61,159 bases of DNA, taken from positions 1 to 61,159 of the forward strand of contig NZ_BMKR01000044.1 of assembly GCF_014644435.1 (NCBI RefSeq). Reading direction: 5' to 3'. Positions 42,524 to 49,713 of this stretch are shown here, piece by piece. Under the pieces are notes generated by a model. It made no database searches. It saw only the letters and a program-made list of their open reading frames with translations, and was not told the DNA's origin. A program made the position numbers and the translations under genes. The DNA is from Paenibacillus albidus. GTDB taxonomy: Bacteria; Bacillota; Bacilli; Paenibacillales; Paenibacillaceae. Numbering within the stretch: position 1 is the stretch's first letter; each line of letters opens with the position of its first letter.

Positions 42524-43378
42524 CTAAGACAACGAACGAACCGCATAGACTTCCTTGCAGAATCCGCGCAAACCATTATAAATCCGTGCTACCTTGGACG
42601 GCCTTGATACCAGACCGAATACGGTAGGCCCGCTGCCGGACATCAGTACGCCATCCGCTCCCAGCTTAATCATCGCTTCCTTCAGCTGCTGAACCTCAGG
42701 GTGCAGCTTCAGGGTTACATCCTCCAGCACGTTGCCCAATCTGTCGCATACGTCCTGGAAGCTGCCTGCTTCGAGCGCTTCCTGCATCCGGCTGGCCGAA
42801 GGATGCACAGCAATGCTCTGGCTGCGTACACGCCCGTACACTTCGGCCGTGGACACATTGATGGGTGGCTTCGCCAGCACCACCCAGCACTGCGGCGGAT
42901 TGGCAATCGGTGTCAGCTTCTCCCCCCGGCCTGTCGCCAGAGCGGTGCCGCCGGTGACGCAGAACGGGACGTCCGAGCCCAGCTCGGCCCCCAGCTCCTG
43001 CAGCTCCTGCAGCGGGATGTGAAGGCGCCAGAGCCGGTTCAGGCCGCGCAGGGTGGCCGCGGCGTCACTGCTCCCTCCGGCAAGGCCGGCAGCCACAGGT
43101 ATTCTTTTGTCCAGATGGATATGTACCCCACTCTTAACATTGTAGCGGTCTTTAATAAGCCTCGCTGCCTGAAAAGCAAGGTTCTTCTCGTCCAGGGGAA
43201 TATATCCGGCCTGGCTAGATATTATAATGGTATCCCTCGGCAGTTCCGACAGCTCCAAACGATCCGCCAGATCCACCATAGTCATAATCATTTCCACCTC
43301 ATGAAAACCATCAGCCCGTTTATGCAGCACATCCAGCATCAAATTAATTTTGGCCGGTGCTTTCTCATACATTTTCAA
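42524..43378 (-). CDS. ispE: 4-diphosphocytidyl-2-C-methyl-D-erythritol kinase
   Basis: IspE phosphorylates CDP-ME in the MEP isoprenoid pathway. The protein (about 284 aa) is a GHMP kinase: YEKAPAKINLMLDVLHKRAD with the catalytic Lys, the phosphate loop PVAAGLAGGSSDAAATLRGL, and LGSDVPFCVTGGTALATGRG and LMSGSGPTVFGL. The start is TTG 43378, 9 nt after AAGGTGG; GTG 43387 overlaps the Shine-Dalgarno. The middle of the gene is GC-rich. It follows sspF, whose terminator isolates it. Confidence 0.94.
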   Translation of the reverse strand: MKMYEKAPAKINLMLDVLHKRADGFHEVEMIMTMVDLADRLELSELPRDTIIISSQAGYIPLDEKNLAFQAARLIKDRYNVKSGVHIHLDKRIPVAAGLAGGSSDAAATLRGLNRLWRLHIPLQELQELGAELGSDVPFCVTGGTALATGRGEKLTPIANPPQCWVVLAKPPINVSTAEVYGRVRSQSIAVHPSASRMQEALEAGSFQDVCDRLGNVLEDVTLKLHPEVQQLKEAMIKLGADGVLMSGSGPTVFGLVSRPSKVARIYNGLRGFCKEVYAVRSLS

Positions 43379-43460
43379 GGCGTTCACCCACCTTCAGCTT
43401 TTCCCGTAAAAACAACTTAACATATTATATGAGAAACTTGTAATGAAGTCCATTCAGAAA

Positions 43461-43492
43461 TAAAAGAGCACCGCCCCCAAGGGGCAGCGCTC
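43461..43492 (-). terminator. sspF terminator
   Basis: GAGCGCTGCCCC and GGGGGCGGTGCTC pair with small mismatches and are followed by TTTTATTTC on the minus strand. Confidence 0.75.
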
Positions 43493-43523
43493 CATAACAT
43501 TTGTGACCCTAATGTCAGAATGA

Positions 43524-43700
43524 TTATGACTTTTTGGCAGCCTGCTCTGCCAGCTGAATGGCTCTTTTGACCATATTCCCCGCATCTTGTGCCCTTATTC
43601 CACCCCAGCCATCACGTTCCACAGTCTCGTAGAATCCAAGCTCCTTAGCTAATTCCGTCTTCAGTTCTTCCGACATCATGCCCCGTCTTCTTCGGCTCAT
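43524..43700 (-). CDS. sspF: small acid-soluble spore protein, SspF type
   Basis: This 58-aa protein coats DNA or contributes to spore protection in the forespore. It reads MSRRRRGMMSEELKTELAKE at the N-terminus, then LGFYETVERDGWGGIRAQDA and GNMVKRAIQLAEQ, the pattern of SspF with the GGIRAxDAGNMVKxAI motif. A perfect AAGGAGG lies 9 nt before the ATG, with a sigma-G promoter and a terminator. It is short and easily missed. The order veg-sspF-ispE is the B. subtilis order. Confidence 0.95.
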   Translation of the reverse strand: MSRRRRGMMSEELKTELAKELGFYETVERDGWGGIRAQDAGNMVKRAIQLAEQAAKKS

Positions 43701-43753
43701 TATGGACGACCTCCTTCGCTATAGTCAGATGATGTGTGCATCTTGCATAAGGC

Positions 43754-43783
43754 TAGTATGCTTGCCGAAGACGGTTATCATAC
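43754..43783 (-). promoter_or_regulatory. sspF sigma-G promoter
   Basis: GTATG (43779-43783) and CATACTA (43754-43760) are 18 bp apart on the minus strand, matching the sigma-G consensus GHATR and CATNMTA completely. Confidence 0.75.
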
Positions 43784-43816
43784 TCAAGAATATTTGCCAT
43801 GGGCTAAAGATGACAA

Positions 43817-43846
43817 CAAAAAAACAGCCCTCCCGCAGGAAGGCTG
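43817..43846 (-). terminator. veg terminator
   Basis: CAGCCTTCC and GGAGGGCTG pair around a short loop with one wobble and are followed by seven U residues on the minus strand. Confidence 0.85.
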
Positions 43847-43858
43847 CCCTGTAAAACA

Positions 43859-44134
43859 TTATGCTTTAATATACATAATCCGCATCTGCCCATCATCTTC
43901 GTTAACTGTGATTTCCACAGATTCGGTAAGTATATCGGCATAGCTGTAGGAGACTCGCTTGAAGGTTTGCTGCTCCTGATCCAGTTTGACAATAAATACA
44001 GAAGGGTACGTTTCTTCCAGGACACCGGTGCGCTCAACGGTTTTACGACGGCCACCGTTTGCACGTAACGTGATCTTATGACCGACATGAGCTTCCAGAC
44101 TGCGTTTAATTTCCAACAGCGCGTTATTAGCCAT
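43859..44134 (-). CDS. veg: Veg protein
   Basis: Veg stimulates biofilm genes in B. subtilis; its biochemical activity is uncertain. The 91-aa protein shows LLEIKRSLEAHVGHKITLRA, NGGRRKTVERTGVLEETYPS, VFIVKLDQEQQTFKRVSYSY and ADILTESVEI, which is a clear match. The start is ATG 44134 behind AGAGGTGG; a longer reading runs through the promoter. It has two full-consensus promoters. Confidence 0.96.
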   Translation of the reverse strand: MANNALLEIKRSLEAHVGHKITLRANGGRRKTVERTGVLEETYPSVFIVKLDQEQQTFKRVSYSYADILTESVEITVNEDDGQMRIMYIKA

Positions 44135-44162
44135 TACCTGACGACCACCTCTTTCCTTGTCC

Positions 44163-44191
44163 ATTATACAGCTTTTTATATTAGTTGTCAA
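44163..44191 (-). promoter_or_regulatory. veg promoter P2, full sigma-A consensus
   Basis: TTGACA (44186-44191) and TATAAT (44163-44168) are exactly 17 bp apart on the minus strand, about 30 bp before veg. Confidence 0.9.
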
Positions 44192-44203
44192 ATCAAATAA
44201 ATA

Positions 44204-44232
44204 ATTATAATTCATGCCAAAAAGGTTGTCAA
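44204..44232 (-). promoter_or_regulatory. veg promoter P1, full sigma-A consensus
   Basis: TTGACA (44227-44232) and TATAAT (44204-44209) are again exactly 17 bp apart, 41 bp upstream of P2. The minus-strand -10 region is followed by AT-rich DNA. Confidence 0.9.
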
Positions 44233-44314
44233 CGGAATTTTTTTAGACAGGAACAGCAGCGGAATAGTTTCCTTGTTATCCGTATAGTGTGCCCGTAAAT
44301 CCACTTACAAATCA

Positions 44315-44341
44315 TAAAAAAAATGAGCCGTAGAGGCTCAT
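44315..44341 (-). terminator. yabG terminator
   Basis: ATGAGCC and GGCTCAT pair around a five-base loop and are followed by eight U residues on the minus strand. Confidence 0.85.
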
Positions 44342-44421
44342 CTTTTTGTTTACGCTTCATTAGGGCTTTCTTAAAGGTCTGAGCCCTCCTGTACTGCCCG
44401 CTGCTGGGCCGGATGTACCCT

Positions 44422-45321
44422 TTAAATAGCTGAAGGTGTCACTTTCAGCTTGGAGAGATTCTGCAGGCGCGGCATGCCGATCCGGAAGCTGCCCCGGGTC
44501 TCTACACCGCCTATCCCTTGACTCCCGCTGATTGTATGGGTCAGCACCTCACTCAGGTTCACCGTGTCCCGGATCGACGTAAACGAAGCTTTTGCCGCTA
44601 CATAGACCGGGTCCAGGGCATGAATCAGAATCCGCCCGGGGGAACTGGCAAAGTTGGCCCCCGCACCCAGCAGCGCTTCAAAATGCGACTGGCAAGCGCC
44701 CGCAACAATGGTCAGAGCATCAAAATTGCGCTCGTATTCCCGGGCCGTCCGAATCGCGGCTATAAAATTCTGTGAATTCTTGTAGCTGTTCAGATTGTAC
44801 AGATCATAGGAATGGGGCTGCTTCAGTACTCCGTCATGGCCGGTAATTACCACAATGTCCGGGCGCACCCTGGGCAGGATCCGGTGCAGCGTTTCCGCCA
44901 TCGAAGCTTCATGCACATGATGTCCCTCTGCCGGAATCCGCAGCTGCTCGTATAGGCTGAGGCTTTTGCTCAAATAAGATGGATCTCCATCCAGATGCAG
45001 CACCTTGCCCGGCACTTCAAAATAAGCAGCTTCCGAAGCAGACGGCGACCATGTCCCGGCAAGATTGTCCCCATTGCGCCGGCTCTGTTCCTGACGCTCC
45101 TTGTGCAGCAGCGTTAAGGATTCCTTGGCTTTGATCTGCGCCTGTTGTCCCCGCTCTGTCACGCGGCTGGGAGGAACCTGGACCAAGTCGTCCAATGGAG
45201 CATCCGCCAGCAGACGGAACTCCGTGCCTTTAATCACGGCTCCGCTTTGCATGATATTCTCCACACGGAAGGTCACATCTCCGCCATATGATCTGCGAAC
45301 AACCAAGTCTCCTAAATTCAT
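44422..45321 (-). CDS. yabG: sporulation-specific protease YabG
   Basis: YabG processes spore coat proteins such as SpoIVA and SafA. The 299-aa protein begins MNLGDLVVRRSYGGDVTFRV and contains the family regions VLHLDGDPSYLSKSLSLYEQ, RPDIVVITGHDGVL and IVAGACQSHFEALLGAGANF with the candidate catalytic Cys and His. The start is ATG 45321 behind AGAGGTGG. A sigma-K-like promoter precedes it. Confidence 0.94.
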   Translation of the reverse strand: MNLGDLVVRRSYGGDVTFRVENIMQSGAVIKGTEFRLLADAPLDDLVQVPPSRVTERGQQAQIKAKESLTLLHKERQEQSRRNGDNLAGTWSPSASEAAYFEVPGKVLHLDGDPSYLSKSLSLYEQLRIPAEGHHVHEASMAETLHRILPRVRPDIVVITGHDGVLKQPHSYDLYNLNSYKNSQNFIAAIRTAREYERNFDALTIVAGACQSHFEALLGAGANFASSPGRILIHALDPVYVAAKASFTSIRDTVNLSEVLTHTISGSQGIGGVETRGSFRIGMPRLQNLSKLKVTPSAI

Positions 45322-45341
45322 TACAACACCACCTCTATCCC

Positions 45342-45369
45342 CATCGTATGGGCAAAGGTCCATGTTGGT
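45342..45369 (-). promoter_or_regulatory. candidate sigma-K promoter for yabG
   Basis: ACC (45367-45369) is followed after 16 bp by CATACGATG (45342-45350), matching the sigma-K -10 CATANNNTA at all but one position. yabG is a sigma-K gene in B. subtilis. Confidence 0.45.
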
Positions 45370-45391
45370 TCGTAATCAGGCAGCTTTTATG

Positions 45392-46276
45392 CTAAACGAT
45401 TCCGGCAGCCAGCAGCACATCGCTGAGTTTGGCGTATTCGGCAAGGCTCAGCGTCTCGCCGCGTCTAGTTGGCTCAATGCCGGCCTCGGCCAGCAGCGCC
45501 TCCAGGCGCTCGCGTCCCTCTTCGGCAAAGTAACGGGCCTTCAGATTATTCGCTATCGTCTTGCGGCGCTGCGTAAAGGAGGCCTGAACCACCTCAAAGA
45601 AGTGCTTCTCATCAGCCACCTCCACGGGGGGATGTTCTCTGACCTTCAAGCGAATGACAGCCGATTCCACATTCGGCTGCGGAATGAACACAGTACGGGG
45701 TACAATACAGACCAGCTCAGGCTCGCTGTAATACTGCACGGCGATACTCAGGCTTCCGTATTCCTTGCCTCCCGGGGAGGCTGCCATGCGCTCGGCAACC
45801 TCCTTTTGGATCATCACCACGATGTTGTCGAGCGGCAGCTTCTCTTCAAGCAGCTTCATGAGTATCGGTGTCGTTACATAATACGGGAGATTGGCAACCA
45901 CACTGACTTTATCCACGGACGCAAAATCATCGGCAAACAACGCCTTCAGATCCACGTTCAGCACATCATCATTGCGAACCTTCACATGAGGATACGGGGA
46001 TAGCACGTCCCGGAGAATCGGAATCAGCCTCCGGTCAATCTCCACTGCGGTCACAGCTCCGGCAGCCATGGCCAAACGTTCAGTCAACGCTCCGATTCCC
46101 GGACCGATCTCAAGCGCCCCTCCGGCCTTGTCCAGTTCCGCAGCCTCTACGATCTTGTCCAATATATTTTGATCAATCAGAAAATTCTGTCCCAGACTTT
46201 TCTTGAACGAAAACCCGTAACGCTGGATAATTTCCTTCGTCCGTTTTGGGGTTGAAATACTCTCCATGCCACTCAT
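45392..46276 (-). CDS. rsmA: 16S rRNA dimethyladenosine transferase (KsgA)
   Basis: It dimethylates two adjacent adenines at the 3' end of 16S rRNA. The 294-aa protein shows FKKSLGQNFLIDQNILDKIV, the SAM site GGALEIGPGIGALTERLA, the catalytic VVANLPYYVTTPI, and FIPQPNVESAVIRL. It begins with ATGA overlapping the rnmV stop; AGGGAGG precedes it. Confidence 0.97.
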   Translation of the reverse strand: MSGMESISTPKRTKEIIQRYGFSFKKSLGQNFLIDQNILDKIVEAAELDKAGGALEIGPGIGALTERLAMAAGAVTAVEIDRRLIPILRDVLSPYPHVKVRNDDVLNVDLKALFADDFASVDKVSVVANLPYYVTTPILMKLLEEKLPLDNIVVMIQKEVAERMAASPGGKEYGSLSIAVQYYSEPELVCIVPRTVFIPQPNVESAVIRLKVREHPPVEVADEKHFFEVVQASFTQRRKTIANNLKARYFAEEGRERLEALLAEAGIEPTRRGETLSLAEYAKLSDVLLAAGIV

Positions 46277-46824
46277 GACGTAATGCCTCCCTGATCAATT
46301 TGGGCGAGAGCGCCGGCAAACTCCTCCCGCGTGATGCCAAACATAGCCAGCCGCTTGTACAGCTGTTTGCCGTTGCAATACCCGATACCCAGCAGATTGC
46401 CAAGCGCCATTCGCCTCTCGGCCGCACGGGAGTGTACAAGCATCCCCGCAGCCAGCAGATCATCCATTCCGATAAGGGCTGGTGCACCTTCAAACGAGGT
46501 ATGTACATGCTCCAGGGCATGGCGGATCGCCTCAGGCGAAGCATTCTCCACACCGATATCGCCCTTGCGGGTCGCCTCCTTTTCCGGAATAAACGCATGC
46601 TTGCACCCCGGTACTTTGGAGGAGACAATCTTGCGTATGCGCTCACCGGCATGGTCGGGATCCGTCAGGATAATGACGCCTCTGCGCTCCATGGCCAGAG
46701 CAATCTTTTGAATCACCATTCGGTTCACAGCGGAACCACCCGTTTCAATGGTATCTGCCTCTACTGCTCGCTTCACGGCAACCGTATCGCTTTTGCCCTC
46801 CACGACAATCAGTTCCTTGATCAT
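46273..46824 (-). CDS. rnmV: ribonuclease M5
   Basis: RNase M5 matures 5S rRNA in low-GC Gram-positives. The 183-aa protein has a Toprim domain with the catalytic Glu in LIVVEGKSDTVAVKRAVEAD and the metal-binding DPDH in IILTDPDHAGERIRKIV, then a C-terminal helical region. AAGGAG precedes the ATG. It is translationally coupled to rsmA. Confidence 0.95.
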   Translation of the reverse strand: MIKELIVVEGKSDTVAVKRAVEADTIETGGSAVNRMVIQKIALAMERRGVIILTDPDHAGERIRKIVSSKVPGCKHAFIPEKEATRKGDIGVENASPEAIRHALEHVHTSFEGAPALIGMDDLLAAGMLVHSRAAERRMALGNLLGIGYCNGKQLYKRLAMFGITREEFAGALAQIDQGGITS

Positions 46825-46851
46825 AGGTCTTGACTCCTTCTCGCAAAACGC

Positions 46852-46879
46852 AAAAAGAAGAGGATTCGCTCCCCTTCTT
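46852..46879 (-). terminator. yabE terminator
   Basis: AAGAAGGGGA and TCCTCTTCTT pair with one mismatch around GCGAA and are followed by TTTG on the minus strand, about 120 bp after yabE. Confidence 0.65.
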
Positions 46880-47000
46880 ATTGGCTAAAGAATGTATAAG
46901 TGATGAGCGGTAGCTCTGCGATCATTGCTGACCGGGGCCGTTTCATAACTGCTTCCCTCACTATATCCTATTCACAATTATTTTGCAAAAAACGAAACGA

Positions 47001-48179
47001 TTAATTCAGCTCCGGCTTTACAGGTCCAATCACATATATGGTCCGTGACTTGCGTCCGAAATTACGGGCATGGCTCAGTGAATCATAATAGATATCCACC
47101 TTATTGCCTTTAATGGCACCGCCTGTATCCTCTGCACGGCGGAATCCCAGTCCTTCAATGTACACCCACCAGCCCATAGGTATCACATTCGGGTCCACAG
47201 CAATCGTGCGCCCTTCCGTTACACGTGTGCCGGAAGCCGTACGGGTTCCAATACCTGGCTCTTCCGAGGAATAGGCCGTCATCGAAACATTCTTAATTAC
47301 TTTTTTGTATTCAAAGTCTACGCCCGCTTTGCTGGCAACATTGTTGCTGCTTGCACTGACTTTGGATGATTTGGCAGTTGTTTTGGTTGTTGTGGATTTG
47401 GAAGTCGTTGTTGCGACAACAGCAACCGGCTTAGGAATGGGTTTGGGTTTGATACCTACGGCAATGATCTTGTCTTTGGTAACCTTCTGTACTTCCTTCC
47501 CAATCATACGCATAGAGGAAAGCTTACCGTCTTGGTAGATCTTCTCAATATGCTGTATCATTACGCCTGGCTTGCCTGCTTGTGCGACTCTAACTGTTCC
47601 CTTGGTAAGAGAGGGGTCTGCTGTCTTGATCACCCGGAAGGGCAAGTTTTGCGTCCGCTGCACTGTCTGTTTGTTGATGCGGACAACTTTAACCTCCATG
47701 TTAGCAGAAACCGGGGTGTTGAGCGAAGGGAAAACTTTATCAGAACCTTTCAGGGTGATCCCCTGTTTGCTGATTGCCTGACCAACTGTTTTTTCAGTCG
47801 TGTGCAGTGTCCGGGTCTTTCCGTCTGCAGTCAGGACCAATGGCCGCGCACGGGTAATTATAACACGGTCCCCGTCTTGTATCTCATCACTTAAACCGGC
47901 GGATATTTCATCATTCGGCTGCAGCGAAATTTGTTCTTTTGTGAGTACATCACTGAGAAGTGAATCGCGTGTTTCAAAGGTATGCACTGTCCCGTCTATG
48001 ACCAAAACGATTTGTTTGCTGCTCTGACCGTGTACGTACAGCAGAACAAGCAGCGCAATTGCAATAGAAACCACGCCTGCAAGTGAAAGTACGCGGAAAT
48101 TCACCTGTTCCCACCGTAATGAGTATGACCTGCTGGATGATTGCGAATCATGGGATACTTCTGGTTGGAATACGCCCAT
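47001..48179 (-). CDS. yabE: YabE/RpfB-like cell-wall protein with G5 and 3D domains
   Basis: The 392-aa protein has one N-terminal membrane segment (about 33-52), two or three DUF348 repeats (about 60-175, IVLVIDGTVHTFETRDSLLS and LVLTADGKTRTLHTTEKTVG), a G5 domain (about 180-255), a Ser/Thr/Lys-rich linker and a C-terminal 3D (MltA-like) domain with DPNVIPMG, AEDTGGAIKGNKVDIYYDS carrying the three aspartates. It is probably a wall-remodelling lytic enzyme. AAGGAGG lies 9 nt before ATG 48179. Expression is behind a c-di-AMP riboswitch. Confidence 0.93.
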   Translation of the reverse strand: MGVFQPEVSHDSQSSSRSYSLRWEQVNFRVLSLAGVVSIAIALLVLLYVHGQSSKQIVLVIDGTVHTFETRDSLLSDVLTKEQISLQPNDEISAGLSDEIQDGDRVIITRARPLVLTADGKTRTLHTTEKTVGQAISKQGITLKGSDKVFPSLNTPVSANMEVKVVRINKQTVQRTQNLPFRVIKTADPSLTKGTVRVAQAGKPGVMIQHIEKIYQDGKLSSMRMIGKEVQKVTKDKIIAVGIKPKPIPKPVAVVATTTSKSTTTKTTAKSSKVSASSNNVASKAGVDFEYKKVIKNVSMTAYSSEEPGIGTRTASGTRVTEGRTIAVDPNVIPMGWWVYIEGLGFRRAEDTGGAIKGNKVDIYYDSLSHARNFGRKSRTIYVIGPVKPELN

Positions 48180-48315
48180 TCTCTCCATCCTCCTTACATA
48201 GCCCCGTCGTCTGCCCGTAATTTCAAGATGACTGAATCACTTTGACGAAACTAGTTTGAGATTATCACAGGATTCGCTCACACTGCTTTAGCGTCTCCTG
48301 CTCATGGATCGCCTG

Positions 48316-48360
48316 CCCGGCACAGCACCTCCCACACCTGTTATATAACAGTATGCCGGG
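48316..48360 (-). other. second structured element in the yabE leader
   Basis: CCCGGCA (48316-48322) and TGCCGGG (48354-48360) enclose the perfect 14-bp palindrome CTGTTATATAACAG (48339-48352). It lies between the riboswitch terminator and yabE and has no U-tract. Confidence 0.5.
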
Positions 48361-48381
48361 AAGTTTCGCTTTATTCAAAAC

Positions 48382-48425
48382 AAAAAAAGCCTAAAAAGAG
48401 TTCACAGAGGACTCTTTCGTGGCTT
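48382..48425 (-). terminator. riboswitch-controlled terminator of yabE
   Basis: AAAGAGT and ACTCTTT, extended by AGCC/GGCT, form a hairpin followed by seven U residues on the minus strand. Its position just downstream of the aptamer indicates the expression platform. Confidence 0.85.
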
Positions 48426-48475
48426 CTCCGGATGTCTGAATACGCGGCTCATGCACGAGGTTTCCTCTCTTACTT

Positions 48476-48700
48476 ACGCTTACGGGGTTAGCTGTCGGGT
48501 TCGGACGAAAGAGAGACGCCCTATCTCAGGTCACCCGCTCACGGCGGTTGCCCTCAAATTCACCCCAAAGACCACGTGAAGAAATCAAATAATGTCTGCG
48601 GCACTTCTATGCTGTACTCTATGTACGTGCATGCGGCAAGAACAATATTGGTTCCCCCGTTCTCCATACGGAGACTCAGCGAGACGATTCATGATAGCGT
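48476..48700 (-). ncRNA. c-di-AMP (ydaO/yuaA) riboswitch aptamer
   Basis: The minus strand carries the conserved ydaO blocks in order: GAATC, ACGGGGGAACCAA, TTTGGGGTGAAT, GGGTGACC, AGGGCG, and ACCCGACAGCTAACCCCGT followed by AAGCG. P1 pairs ACGCT (48696-48700) with AGCGT (48476-48480), and ACGGGG pairs with CCCCGT. The family binds c-di-AMP and usually turns off wall hydrolase and ion transport genes by termination. The segment between GGAACC and TTTGGGG is about 75 nt, much longer than in minimal examples, and includes a GCAC/GUGC plus GUAC/GUAC hairpin. Confidence 0.92.
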
Positions 48701-48737
48701 GGCTGTCACTGTAACAACAGCTCACTGCACTGAAAAG

Positions 48738-48767
48738 ATGATATCCTGTTTTGATGCATGTTGTAAA
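48738..48767 (-). promoter_or_regulatory. candidate promoter for the riboswitch-yabE transcript
   Basis: TTTACA (48762-48767) and TATCAT (48738-48743) are 18 bp apart on the minus strand, about 40 bp before the aptamer. The rest of the gap up to tatD (48768-48889) is AT-rich without other recognised signals. Confidence 0.45.
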
Positions 48768-48889
48768 GGACGATTCAACCACGTTTACGCAAAAATATGG
48801 TTAAAATATTGTAATATTCGGCCGTTTTCTCATTAAAAAGATTTAATATGTCGGCCATACTCAATCTTTCATGCTTATTTCTCCTGTTT

Positions 48890-49660
48890 TCACACAATTC
48901 CAAATCGTTCCAGTGCGTTCGCATACGTGATTTCAGCTAATTCTTCCCATTTAATCCCTTTAATTTCCGCCGCTGCCTCGGCCACCAGCTTCACATGGGC
49001 ACTCTCATTCCGCTTGCCGCGAAAGGGGTGCGGAGTAAGGTATGGAGAGTCCGTCTCGATGAGTAAACGATCCAGTGGAGTCTGGGCCAGCACCTCTTTG
49101 GGCACCTTTGCGTTCTTGAACGTGACAGGTCCTCCAAAGGACAGATGGAATCCCAAATCGAGGCACATTTTGGCCGTCTCCCAGCTGCCTGAAAAGGAGT
49201 GCATGACGCCTCCAATTTCGTTTGCTTTTTCCTCGCGCAAAATACGTACCACATCCTCATGGGCATCCCGGTTATGGATGCAGATCGGCATCTTCAGCTC
49301 CCGGGCCAGTCCAATTTGTTTGCGGAACACTTCATGCTGTACATCTTTGGGAGACGTATCCCAGTAATAATCCAGACCGATCTCTCCGATGGCAACCACC
49401 TTCTTGTGGCTGCACAAAGAGGCGATCCAGTCCAGATCTCCATCCTTCATGTTGATGGCATCCTGGGGATGCCAGCCTACAGCGGCATAGATAAAATCAT
49501 ACGATTCCGCCAGCTTCATCGTCGTTGGAATGGTCTCCCGGTTAAATCCAATATTGATCATCTTGCTGACCCCGCCTTCGACAGCACGTGCAATCACTTG
49601 TTCGCGGTCTTCGTCGAATTGCGGAGCATCAAGATGGGTATGGGTGTCGAATAGATGCAT
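48890..49660 (-). CDS. tatD: TatD family metal-dependent hydrolase (YabD)
   Basis: TatD proteins are metal-dependent DNases; the cellular role is uncertain. The 256-aa TIM-barrel protein has MHLFDTHTHLDAPQFDEDRE with the HxH metal site, AVGWHPQDA, AIGEIGLDYYWD, CIHNRDAHEDVV, GVMHSFSGSWE and LLIETDSPYLTPHPFRGKRN. It uses a GGAAGTG Shine-Dalgarno and sits 53 bp after the HD gene. Confidence 0.94.
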   Translation of the reverse strand: MHLFDTHTHLDAPQFDEDREQVIARAVEGGVSKMINIGFNRETIPTTMKLAESYDFIYAAVGWHPQDAINMKDGDLDWIASLCSHKKVVAIGEIGLDYYWDTSPKDVQHEVFRKQIGLARELKMPICIHNRDAHEDVVRILREEKANEIGGVMHSFSGSWETAKMCLDLGFHLSFGGPVTFKNAKVPKEVLAQTPLDRLLIETDSPYLTPHPFRGKRNESAHVKLVAEAAAEIKGIKWEELAEITYANALERFGIV

Positions 49661-49713
49661 ACAATATTCACTTCCAGTCTCAATTTTTAGAATGTTTGCC
49701 GAACCTTTTTGTA

